The notes below the pieces were generated by a model that searched no databases, was not told the DNA's origin, and was given only the letters and a program-made list of their open reading frames with translations. Below are positions 25,429-33,779 of a stretch of 64,000 nt of DNA, one piece after another. Position 1 is the stretch's first letter; each line of letters begins with the position of its first letter. The DNA comes from Schizochytrium sp. CCTCC M209059. Lineage: Eukaryota > Sar > Bigyra > Thraustochytrida > Thraustochytriidae. A program made the position numbers and the translations under genes. The stretch covers positions 260,111-324,110 of the forward strand of contig KN805370.1 of NCBI GenBank assembly GCA_000818945.1. Direction: 5' to 3'.

Positions 25429-26496
25429 TCAATGCGGTAGCACTGATGTTGTTGTCTCGGATTTTTTGAGCGCATTATTTGGGCTTTGTTTGACCTTGGA
25501 TGGAACAGAGGCTGTACGTTTCAATGGCCTGGTTTCCTTGAATGTGGCCAATCTTACGGCGAAGGAACGTGACATCCACAAATCGCCAAAAGTACCGATC
25601 TGCGCCATTTGGAAAGCAATCCAGGCGTAGTCGCTCTCTTGACTCTTTAAAATGTACACCGTGTAAAGAAATGCCGAGGTCGTCAATAAAAACGTGGCCA
25701 CAAAGAGAATAACATTGCGAATCTCCTCAAGGCTATCGAGCAGGAAGTCCTCATTCTTACTATTCGGAACGCTACTCTTGGAGGAAACAATGCCTTGCAT
25801 CTGTGCAAAAAAAACCTGTAAAGTTCCAAGTATGACAACGTACGCAATGCATGTAGCACCTGCAGAACTGACTGTGTTGTAATTAAATGCATCCCAATCT
25901 TCGATCTGAATTGCTGCAACACAATAAAGCCTCGAGATCCAAACAAGAAACAAAGTCGAATCGACGGCACTATTTGTCCATGCCATAATTCGAGACCGCA
26001 CGAGAATGAGAGGCTTAAGCCTTTCGGGATCTCTTTCTAGGAGATGATACGCTTCGCTTGCTAGCTCGCGTATAATGACTCGTGTCATGTGCAATGACAT
26101 CATTGTCACACTGGCGAAGCCTAGGGTTGACCATGCCGATGGTGCAAAGGTGAATAACTTTGTGATGTCATAGCTTGCATGGATCAAAGCGGACACGAGA
26201 ATCTGCAGACTAAATTTACGCGTCGACGGGTTTGATATTGCCATACGGATGGCCCAAACGGCGACGTAGCAGCTCCCGATGAGCAGCGCGCTGGAGGAAA
26301 TTAGCGGTATTGCAAGTGGGACCGGGCAGCTTGGCTGACTATTGACAATATGCGTGTCATCACTCGTCCAGCCACTGTCGCACACGCACGAAAAGAGTGA
26401 GGAGCCTTCTTCTTGGAAACATGTCCCATGCCCTGATACTTCGCAATGTTCTGTGCAGTTTGCAGCTACAGCTCCGTGCAGATGGTGGTCGCCCAT
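25429..26496 (-). CDS. EGF-like/7TM receptor-like protein, paralogue 2
   Basis: 355 residues from the first in-frame ATG (the longer frame begins with GTG). The start MGDHHLHGAVAANC aligns residue by residue with MTDVHFHSIAIGNC of paralogue 1, which supports both starts. The ectodomain framework is identical: C-x3-C-x7-C-x10-C-x-C-x17-C with SGHGTC and CVCDSGWTSDD. The spans match in position. Span 1 ends GSCYVAVWAIR (paralogue 1 GSCYIAAWAIR), span 2 has HASYDITKLF, the loop before span 4 has LVRSRIMAW (paralogue 1 LVHSRLAAW), and span 7 has YAWIAFQMAQ. The cytoplasmic tail is basic and Ser/Thr-rich. It clearly comes from the same duplication as paralogue 1. Confidence 0.75.
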   Translation of the reverse strand: MGDHHLHGAVAANCTEHCEVSGHGTCFQEEGSSLFSCVCDSGWTSDDTHIVNSQPSCPVPLAIPLISSSALLIGSCYVAVWAIRMAISNPSTRKFSLQILVSALIHASYDITKLFTFAPSAWSTLGFASVTMMSLHMTRVIIRELASEAYHLLERDPERLKPLILVRSRIMAWTNSAVDSTLFLVWISRLYCVAAIQIEDWDAFNYNTVSSAGATCIAYVVILGTLQVFFAQMQGIVSSKSSVPNSKNEDFLLDSLEEIRNVILFVATFLLTTSAFLYTVYILKSQESDYAWIAFQMAQIGTFGDLWMSRSFAVRLATFKETRPLKRTASVPSKVKQSPNNALKKSETTTSVLPH

Positions 26497-27018
26497 GCTC
26501 TCGTGGCCGCCGTCACCTGGCCTGCAGGCGCACGCCGCCACCGCGAGCAGGCGGAGTTTGCCTTTGCCTGTTTGCCTATAGGTTGTGATACGGGCGCAGA
26601 AGATGAATGAATGAATGACTGCACACTCGGTAACAATCGCTTTAAAAAAATACACTTTGAACCGACATCAGAATGGCTCGCTAGCTTTTCTTGTGCACAA
26701 TTTAGGGGAACGCGGGACCAAGACGCTCGGTTTCCAGCACATCGACTGACTCAGACGAGGGCAAACAAATGTCGTTATTTCCTTGCGCATCCATACATTC
26801 ACGCTCATCTTGGGACTCAAACTCAGAGGCACCGAGTCTTCGCCACGGTCACAGAGAGTCGCATAGGTCCGAACGGCGTCACATTCAAGGTCAAGGAAGT
26901 GAGGTAGCTTCAAATTCAACGAAATTCTGCAGTGCCAGTCAGTGCCACAGCAGTGACTGAAACGGCTATAATTTCTTTTTAAACCCTGATTTTTTTTCTA
27001 ATTTGGGCGAGGATCGGA
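26497..27018. other. spacer between receptor paralogues 2 and 3
   Basis: 522 bases with a GAATGAAT repeat near 26603-26615 and a T8 run near 26990. It holds the promoter of paralogue 2 and the 3' end of paralogue 3. No gene is supported. Confidence 0.5.
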
Positions 27019-28185
27019 TTAGGTCAAGTCAGGCGCTTGAGACTGGGACACCTGGTCCGGAAATAGTTTCAATGATGAGGAAGTGCTGTGCGAGACGACA
27101 ATGGGCCCGAGAGCTTGAAAACTGTCTTGACGTTTGGGAATCGTAGTCGTCCCCTCAAAGGCAAGGGCTGTCGAACCGTGTGTGGGATCTGGGACCACGG
27201 CGGCCCTAATGAGTTTGCTTTGGAATCTCCAAAGTGCCGCCAATCCAAAGACCGTGCCGCCTTGCGCGACCCAAAAGACGACCCAAATGTAGGCCGCGGC
27301 ATCATGATCAAGGGCATACAACACCAGCCCCGCGATATTAACTAGAATTGACACCGAGCCCAGGAACGTCACAATGTTCCTGACGAGTTGTAGACATGAG
27401 AGCAAACCATCAAGCTTGAAATTCAAAGATGCCAGCGACGCAGTAGTTAGACTCTGACCCGAGACATTGGTGTCTGGATTAAGCAGCTGATGAAGCTTTC
27501 TTGAGAAGAGGAAGATTGCCGGGAAGAAACCGAGCAGGCCGAGGGAGAGGCCTAATAGCGCAAACATACTGCCTGCATTGAATCCGTCAATATCCCCAGC
27601 GGCGAATCTCCAATGTCCAAACATGCGCGCTCCGACCTGAATAAACATGGACAAGAGCATCGAGCTTGTACTCCATAAGACAACCATCGTATAGTTGGAA
27701 AGAAGAGCCTTGTGTTTCTTGGGATACTTTCGTAGAATTTCTACGACCGAAGCGGCCGTTTGCAACGCAAATGCTCTCAAAAGTTCGAGAAGAGCGACGT
27801 TGAACGCCAAATAAAGAAGAGTTGTGAGGAGTGACGTCTGCAGGGAGAATAATCGGATCACGTCATAGCCGAGGTGCGCGAGAGATGCAATACACAGGCG
27901 CAACGGAATCGCTATCGATCGATGGCTTCTCCCAAATTGGTACAACAGCCAAATACTGAGCAGAAACAGCGTTCCAGACCCAGCAGAGCAGACGCAGAAG
28001 AATATTCGTGCAAAGAGTACAGACAATGGACACCTTGCGGATTCAATCGAGACATTGGTCGTGTCACGTGTCCATGCATAGTCACACAAGCATGTATCAC
28101 CATGATAGAAAGAGCTGTTGATAGCGCTCTCGACGCATGTTCCGCGATTGGCCTCTTCGCAGTGGACAATGCAATCAGCAATCAT
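27019..28185 (-). CDS. EGF-like/7TM receptor-like protein, paralogue 3
   Basis: 388 residues from the ATG that places MIADC just before the first cysteine. The longer frame begins with GTG. The cysteine framework is C-x3-C-x7-C-x14-C-x-C-x17-C with NRGTC and CLCDYAWTRD, the same as in paralogues 1 and 2 except for a four-residue longer loop. Seven hydrophobic segments follow. Span 2 carries HLGYDVIRLF and span 7 YIWVVFWVAQGGT, close to the other two. The tail (about 340-388) is Ser/Thr/Pro-rich. This is the most divergent of the three, suggesting an older duplication. The role is unknown; receptor or adhesion function is inferred only from topology. Confidence 0.72.
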   Translation of the reverse strand: MIADCIVHCEEANRGTCVESAINSSFYHGDTCLCDYAWTRDTTNVSIESARCPLSVLFARIFFCVCSAGSGTLFLLSIWLLYQFGRSHRSIAIPLRLCIASLAHLGYDVIRLFSLQTSLLTTLLYLAFNVALLELLRAFALQTAASVVEILRKYPKKHKALLSNYTMVVLWSTSSMLLSMFIQVGARMFGHWRFAAGDIDGFNAGSMFALLGLSLGLLGFFPAIFLFSRKLHQLLNPDTNVSGQSLTTASLASLNFKLDGLLSCLQLVRNIVTFLGSVSILVNIAGLVLYALDHDAAAYIWVVFWVAQGGTVFGLAALWRFQSKLIRAAVVPDPTHGSTALAFEGTTTIPKRQDSFQALGPIVVSHSTSSSLKLFPDQVSQSQAPDLT

Positions 28186-28767
28186 AGTCAACGAGCGTGC
28201 GGCACTCGAGGTCCAGCCGGCGTGGGCCGGACGGACACCCAACGCGGCCCTTCTGCGAGCTTTTCTCTGCGTTGCGTCGCAGCCTACGGGAGATAGACTG
28301 TTTGCCACTCGGATTAGACAGCGGGTGCTGTCTTGCTTTCGTGTGAATGCGTGAGCACCTTTTCGCCAGTGCTGGCATCCGCCACTTCGCTGCTATATGA
28401 TCACGGTAGAATCGAGGTCTACTAGGCCTAGGCCGTTTGATACTAGCCAAGTTGGCCTCCTTTTTTCCGTACCGCAAACCCTTCCCATCGCACTTTGGCT
28501 TTCACCTTACGCCGTGACCGGGTCTGGCCCCTGGGCGTCAGTCAGTTCAAAAGGGCGGAAGGCCCGCTTTAGCTAGTTTGGTGCAGGGCAGGACACTGCA
28601 GGCCGCAGTGCGGAGCCACTTTACGTCGAAGTTCCGAGCCTGAGTTTTTCCAAGACCAAACGGATAAAAAAGAGATTGATTTTTTTTTTCCACCCTCTCT
28701 CCGTGATTTTCGTGAGTTTCACCCCCCAAAATGTTTCGTACGAGAGCCTTACTACCACAAGCAAAGT
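28186..28767. other. spacer upstream of receptor paralogue 3
   Basis: 582 bases holding the presumed promoter of paralogue 3 and the 3' UTR of the monooxygenase. It contains a T10 run near 28679. No supported gene. Confidence 0.5.
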
Positions 28768-31083
28768 TCAATTACAGTTAATGCGAAGTTCGAGCTCCTC
28801 AAGAACTTCGAATATGTCATGCGAGAGATCTCGAGGAGACGCTGAAGGAGTCGAGGAGGACGGGCCGGCCAATTGAGCAGCAATGTGGCCATCCGGACGC
28901 ACCAGGAGAGCGCCACGCTCGCTAATCTCACGGAGCTGCTCCCAGGGCGAGTTAGCCTCGTACACATATACGACTTCTTCGAAATTGTCGATGTCTCTCG
29001 TGGAATCGCCAGGGGATTGCAGAGGCACGAGCGCAACGCCACGAAGAACTTGATCTGTTTTCGCCTTTCCATACTTTTGGTGAAGCGTTTCCAAGGCAGG
29101 GCGCCAAATCGATGGCATTGCGTAAAGTAGCGTGTATGCGGGAAGCTGTGCGCTGATGATATCAATCGTGGAAAGTCGCAAGTTGGAGGCGCGTTCTAGA
29201 ATCCAAGCGTGGGGGAGAGCCTGGCCGGGGGAAGTCCCGAGCGCAATATCCGTCTGAGTGCCCCTTTTCAAGTGAGGCTTGAGCCAGAACTCACTGGGAC
29301 TCAGATCCCGAGGAGGCGCGGATGTCGAAGAAGTTGCAGGGCGTGCGACGCCGCCAGCTTCTGGAAAGTATCGAAATCCCTTGTCTGTGCGTGGGAAGAG
29401 GAGCGGTAGAGCGTCCTGGTCCTCTTCAACCACGCGCTTAACGCGTGACTTGACGAGCGCAGGGGATCGCAAATGCTGCTTGCCGACTGTAAGCATTCCA
29501 CTCACAAGATCACCGGCCCATGGAAGGGTAGCGCCACCTTGCCCAAGCATCGATACGGCCGTGGCGACAAGATTTCGCTCGAGGCCCATGGCGCGAGCTG
29601 GAAGGAGGCCTCGACGGTAGTTGTCGACGGCAACACTCAATGCATCCTCGATGACGGGGCGGCGCTCTAGGTCGTAGGAAGCGAGAAGGCTGGGGCCTGC
29701 TTTTCCTTGGAGCGTATACGCGAGCTTCCAGGCGAGATTATGTGCATCGACGAGACCGGCATTAACACCAAAGCCGCCGGAAGGGGGAAACTGGTGTGCG
29801 GCATCTCCAGCGAGAAAAACGCGATCACCCATGCCGGCAAAAGATGTGGCGCAAGTGGCGTGCATGCCCCAGGCGCGCACGGAATGGAGCTCTAGGTCAC
29901 GTAGAGGATCATCCTCTGCGCCTTTGTGCGTTGACATCGGAGCACAACACTGACGGATGATTTCAATGCAAGCCTCGTCGGTGCCGCAGATGTCTTCGAG
30001 AGATTGTGCCGGCGGGAAAAAGGGCGCATGGATGACCCAGTCGCCCCGACGCAAATCGTGCGAAACAACCACTCCAAGTACATCTGGGCTGAACACAAAG
30101 GACAGCATGGCGCCCCGCCGATCCTTGGCAAGCCTTTTGCCAAGCTCGCGACTTGTGAAATGAATGCTGGCAAAGGACTCCATGTCGTGCTCGCCTCGGG
30201 ATGTGATACCAAGCGCGCGGCGCACGGCGCTTCGGGTTCCGTCAGCGCCAACGACGTATTGGGCCGCTATGGTGGTTGGCGGCCCACCGTTCGTCGGGCG
30301 AATCGTGACGTTCACCCCGCCATCCTCGACGCGAGGTGCAAGATCTTGGACAATATGGCCTGTCAGCACTTTTGCGCCAGAACTTTCGGCTGCAGCATTT
30401 GCGGCTTCGCTGAGGATGTTTTCGAGGATCGGCTGCGAAAGCTGCGCAACACGGCACGGGCTTAACGAACCCAAGAGTTTGAACTCTTCGGTGCGAAAGT
30501 GGTCCATGACAGCGAGATCATCGCCCAAGAGCGAGGTACAGTAGCGAAAGCGACGCCAATGCTCGGAAGGCGGCACATGCCCCCACACCGTTTCTTCAAG
30601 ACCCAGCTGACGCAGCACCTCCATGGCGCGCGTATGCATTACATGGGCCCGTGGATGCGGCAACGCGTGATGTTCATCGTCGCTTTGGTCGAGTTTCGTT
30701 CCTGACACGCCTGCGCCGTCCCCGCCCGCTTCGCCTTGCTCCACGACAAGAGATTGCACGCCGTGCTTGGACAGCAAGAGAGATGTAAGCGTCCCCACCG
30801 GCCCTGCTCCTGCAATAAGCACGGGAACCTCTGTCGGTATCGCTGGCTGCAACTGCGACGGCGACGGCGACAGCGACGGCGTTTGTGTTTTTGTTGTCAG
30901 GCTTGCTGTCTGCGCAGGGATGGGCAACGACAAGGCCGCCTGGCGAAATGCTGGACTCGCCTGCCTGAGCCTCCACCATGCAGCGTCAACAGTGAGGCCG
31001 CCACTACGCCCGCCTCGAGGGCTCCATGATCTCACAGGTCGGCGAACGGTCGAGGACAATCCGATGCGCCCGGCGCACTGCAT
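28768..31083 (-). CDS. FAD-dependent aromatic-type monooxygenase (PheA/TfdB family)
   Basis: 771 residues from the first in-frame ATG (the longer frame starts with GTG). The N-terminal 30 residues are rich in Arg/Ser and free of acidic residues, like a mitochondrial presequence, and a Ser/Pro/Gln linker follows. The FAD dinucleotide fold begins VPVLIAGAGPVGTLTSLLL (about 87-105). ADGTRSAVRRALGI gives the DG motif, and GDRVFLAGDAAHQFPPSGGFG followed by NAGLVDAHNLAWKL gives the GD motif of class A flavoprotein monooxygenases. The C-terminal about 150 residues match the thioredoxin-like tail position of phenol hydroxylases. Expected chemistry: NAD(P)H-dependent hydroxylation of a phenolic or quinone substrate. 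The substrate is not readable from sequence. Confidence 0.85.
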   Translation of the reverse strand: MQCAGRIGLSSTVRRPVRSWSPRGGRSGGLTVDAAWWRLRQASPAFRQAALSLPIPAQTASLTTKTQTPSLSPSPSQLQPAIPTEVPVLIAGAGPVGTLTSLLLSKHGVQSLVVEQGEAGGDGAGVSGTKLDQSDDEHHALPHPRAHVMHTRAMEVLRQLGLEETVWGHVPPSEHWRRFRYCTSLLGDDLAVMDHFRTEEFKLLGSLSPCRVAQLSQPILENILSEAANAAAESSGAKVLTGHIVQDLAPRVEDGGVNVTIRPTNGGPPTTIAAQYVVGADGTRSAVRRALGITSRGEHDMESFASIHFTSRELGKRLAKDRRGAMLSFVFSPDVLGVVVSHDLRRGDWVIHAPFFPPAQSLEDICGTDEACIEIIRQCCAPMSTHKGAEDDPLRDLELHSVRAWGMHATCATSFAGMGDRVFLAGDAAHQFPPSGGFGVNAGLVDAHNLAWKLAYTLQGKAGPSLLASYDLERRPVIEDALSVAVDNYRRGLLPARAMGLERNLVATAVSMLGQGGATLPWAGDLVSGMLTVGKQHLRSPALVKSRVKRVVEEDQDALPLLFPRTDKGFRYFPEAGGVARPATSSTSAPPRDLSPSEFWLKPHLKRGTQTDIALGTSPGQALPHAWILERASNLRLSTIDIISAQLPAYTLLYAMPSIWRPALETLHQKYGKAKTDQVLRGVALVPLQSPGDSTRDIDNFEEVVYVYEANSPWEQLREISERGALLVRPDGHIAAQLAGPSSSTPSASPRDLSHDIFEVLEELELRINCN

Positions 31084-31481
31084 GGCTCCGCGGCCGCTTG
31101 CAGCGCAAGGATCGCCTCGAACTCGAATGCGCTTTGTCCTGGTCACTATTCTATCTATTTGAGCGGTACCATCTATAACCTTTGTGGTGTTTGGCGCGCT
31201 ATCATGGGCTGTGAAGAAAAGCTGTTTTGCAAATTGATTGATTGTTTTTGATGGAATGCAATGGAATGAAATGGAATGAGATGAAGTGGGGTGGATGGAA
31301 TGGTTTAGGTCGCGGTTCGCGAATTCGTCGTTCGTCTACAGGAGAAAAGTGGAAATGGATAGAGAAGAAAGAAGAAGCAAGGTCGAAAGGAGAGCTAGGC
31401 GGTCACGCATCTTACACGAATGACTGCATGGATGCATGCAGAGAGGCATGAAAGAGCAAAACGCAGCGGAAACGTACTCTT
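31084..31481. other. spacer with degenerate TGGAA repeats
   Basis: 398 bases between the monooxygenase start and the PSMA6 stop. About 31249-31310 is a degenerate AATGG/TGGAA pentamer array. No gene seen. Confidence 0.55.
31249..31310. repeat. degenerate (AATGG)n array
   Basis: Around ten imperfect AATGG/ATGAA pentamers upstream of the monooxygenase gene. Confidence 0.75.
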
Positions 31482-32660
31482 TTAGTCGCGCTCAGCAATG
31501 GCAGTGAGATGCTCCTCGACCTCGGCGTCCTCCAAAAGGCTAAAGCCGGAGCCAGAATGCACAATGGCGACCTCGATTTCTTCTGGCTTGAAGTCAGCCG
31601 AGACGGTGGTTTGCAGGGTCATGATGGCCGTCTGGATGGTCGTTTCAAGGTCCATCGAGTCAGTATCTTTCTTTTCGAGCAAAGACACGGCCTCCTGGAA
31701 CTTGGAGCCAGTCGCCGTAGCCCGGTAGCCGTGGTAGTGACCGGCGGGGTCGACGTGGTATAGCTGGGCGCCTGCTTCGTCATCGATGCTGCAAAAGATC
31801 ATGTCCACAGCCATGACACGTCGACCGGCGTGCTGGGTGTTTACCTGGGCAATATCAGCCACGCGGCGCGCGAGGTACGAGCACGGGATGGCGTAACCGT
31901 TTTGGTACTCGAAGTTAAATGCCTCCTGACGGGCCTGGGCAACAAGAGATCGTCCGTCGGCGATGAGACCCGTTACAACGCAGCCAATCTTGGGCGTGAC
32001 CTTGAACATGCGCGTCATGGACGCCGCGTCCACAAGCTTGTCCTCCACCTTGCGCTGCGTCACAAGGCACACGCTATCACTCCCGCGAACAGCCACAGTT
32101 GTGAGGCCACCGCTTTCCACAGCCTTCTTGGCATATTCTGTTTCATGCATTCATCGATCGAACGAGTCCCCCCAAAAAGATCGTCAGTTTTACGCTGCTG
32201 CTTTTTGGATTTTTTACGCCTCACGGCATTAGTTGCAGTTGTTGCACATTGTGAGACTTACCGAGCTGGTACAAGCGTCCTTCTGGACTGAAGATTGACA
32301 AACTGTTTGAAATTCGAGCAATGGGTTAGCGTATCCGGAGGAACGCCATGGGAAAGCGCGCAAGTTAGTCAGGCAAAGGTTCGTCGTTCGTTTTCATTCA
32401 AGTTGTGGTGTACCGCATTGATCAGCAGATGGGAAAGCCCTAGGCCGCAAGTCTACGTCTACGATCCCGCCTGATCTACGTCCACCACGAGCAAGCGCGC
32501 GAGCTAGCGTGTAAGAGCGCGGGGCGTCGGGGCGTATCGATCGATATCTCCTCGTCAACCTTTTTTTCGGCCGTCCCTTTTTCCTTTCCTTCCTTCCCCT
32601 CCTCACCGCCACAACCCCGTTGTACACGTACTAGCGATCGTAGCCGGCGTCGCGCGACAT
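31482..32660 (-). CDS. PSMA6: 20S proteasome subunit alpha-1/PSMA6, three exons
   Basis: The long frame (31482-32150) lacks the start of an alpha subunit, but the missing part is present upstream in two small exons. Exon 1 is 32632-32660 (29 nt, MSRDAGYDR plus two bases), followed by donor GTACGT. Exon 2 is 32262-32302 (41 nt, LSIFSPEGRLYQL), bounded by CAG and donor GTAAGT. Exon 3 is 31482-32137 (656 nt), after acceptor AACAG. Joined, they give 241 residues reading MSRDAGYDRYLSIFSPEG and continuing RLYQLEYAKKAVESGG, the canonical alpha N-terminal gate region. The rest matches PSMA6 (GLTTVAVRG, DPAGHYHGYRATATG, LEKK, DFKPEEIEVAIV, LTAIAERD; human 246 residues). Introns are 329 and 124 bases, in phases 2 and 1. 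It forms the outer ring of the 20S core in cytosol and nucleus. Confidence 0.95.
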
Positions 32661-32961
32661 CGTGCCGGCCTGCTGGGTCCTCTGCTCCGCTCCGCTCCTG
32701 CTCCGCTCTGCTCCGCTCCTGCGCGCGATCGGTGCTCTCCGTCTGGGTCTGCTTGTGCTCCTCAACGGCGATCCTTCGCTCTGGTTCGTCCACCCCTTAC
32801 CCCCTCAAAGAACGCTCAGGAACCTTCCGTTCTGTTCTACGTTCTTTTCTGCTCTGCTTTGTTCTGTTCTGTTCCTGTGTCTTGCTCGCGTTCCGTTTCT
32901 GTCACGGTGTTCTATCTTCGTTCTATTTTCGTTCTGTTCTCTTGGTCTGCGACGGGGGAGA

Positions 32962-32965
32962 GGAA

Positions 32966-33010
<45 letters not shown>
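32962..33010. repeat. (GAAA)n tetranucleotide repeat
   Basis: About eleven GAAA/GGAA units, 220 bases before the assembly gap. Confidence 0.9.
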
Positions 33011-33030
33011 GAAGGAGGCAGGAATGGGCT

Positions 33031-33034
<4 letters not shown>

Positions 33035-33068
<34 letters not shown>
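33035..33068. repeat. (AGC)n trinucleotide repeat
   Basis: Eleven AGC/CAG triplets. They would encode polyserine in the MGSK frame. Confidence 0.9.
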
Positions 33069-33230
33069 TCGCTGGCTCATGGTGCTTATTTTGCGCGACA
33101 CGAAGTCGCGCGGCGATGCGCGGCAGGCGCTTCGGCGAGCCCTTGCGAGAGTCCGCCCCAGGACGGAGCGGCGCTTCCTTCGGCTCCGCAGGCGCCCCGG
33201 CAAGCCAGGCAGCCAGGCAGCCACGTCCAA

Positions 33231-33682
33231 NNNNNNNNNNNNNNNNNNNNNNNNNNNNNNNNNNNNNNNNNNNNNNNNNNNNNNNNNNNNNNNNNNNNNN
33301 NNNNNNNNNNNNNNNNNNNNNNNNNNNNNNNNNNNNNNNNNNNNNNNNNNNNNNNNNNNNNNNNNNNNNNNNNNNNNNNNNNNNNNNNNNNNNNNNNNNN
33401 NNNNNNNNNNNNNNNNNNNNNNNNNNNNNNNNNNNNNNNNNNNNNNNNNNNNNNNNNNNNNNNNNNNNNNNNNNNNNNNNNNNNNNNNNNNNNNNNNNNN
33501 NNNNNNNNNNNNNNNNNNNNNNNNNNNNNNNNNNNNNNNNNNNNNNNNNNNNNNNNNNNNNNNNNNNNNNNNNNNNNNNNNNNNNNNNNNNNNNNNNNNN
33601 NNNNNNNNNNNNNNNNNNNNNNNNNNNNNNNNNNNNNNNNNNNNNNNNNNNNNNNNNNNNNNNNNNNNNNNNNNNNNNNNNN
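33231..33682. other. assembly gap (452 N)
   Basis: Run of undetermined bases. Frames that appear to cross it are unreliable because the gap length may be an estimate. Confidence 0.99.
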
Positions 33683-33779
33683 GGAGCGCGACGCGAGCAG
33701 CGGCGAGGACAGCGGCCGCGGCAGCGAGAGGTCGCTGACGCCGCCGGTCTCCGCGAGCGCGACGAACGCGGCGAGCGCG

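Larger units (their letters stand above)
32661..33230. other. spacer upstream of PSMA6, repeat-rich, ends at assembly gap
   Basis: It contains GCTCC-type repeats (32689-32725), TTCTG repeats (about 32820-32940), a GAAA array and a CAG/AGC tract. It includes the PSMA6 promoter. A frame starting ATG at 33024 (MGSKSS, then a serine run from the AGC tract) runs into the gap. It could be the start of the TMEM135-like gene, but this cannot be decided. Confidence 0.45.
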
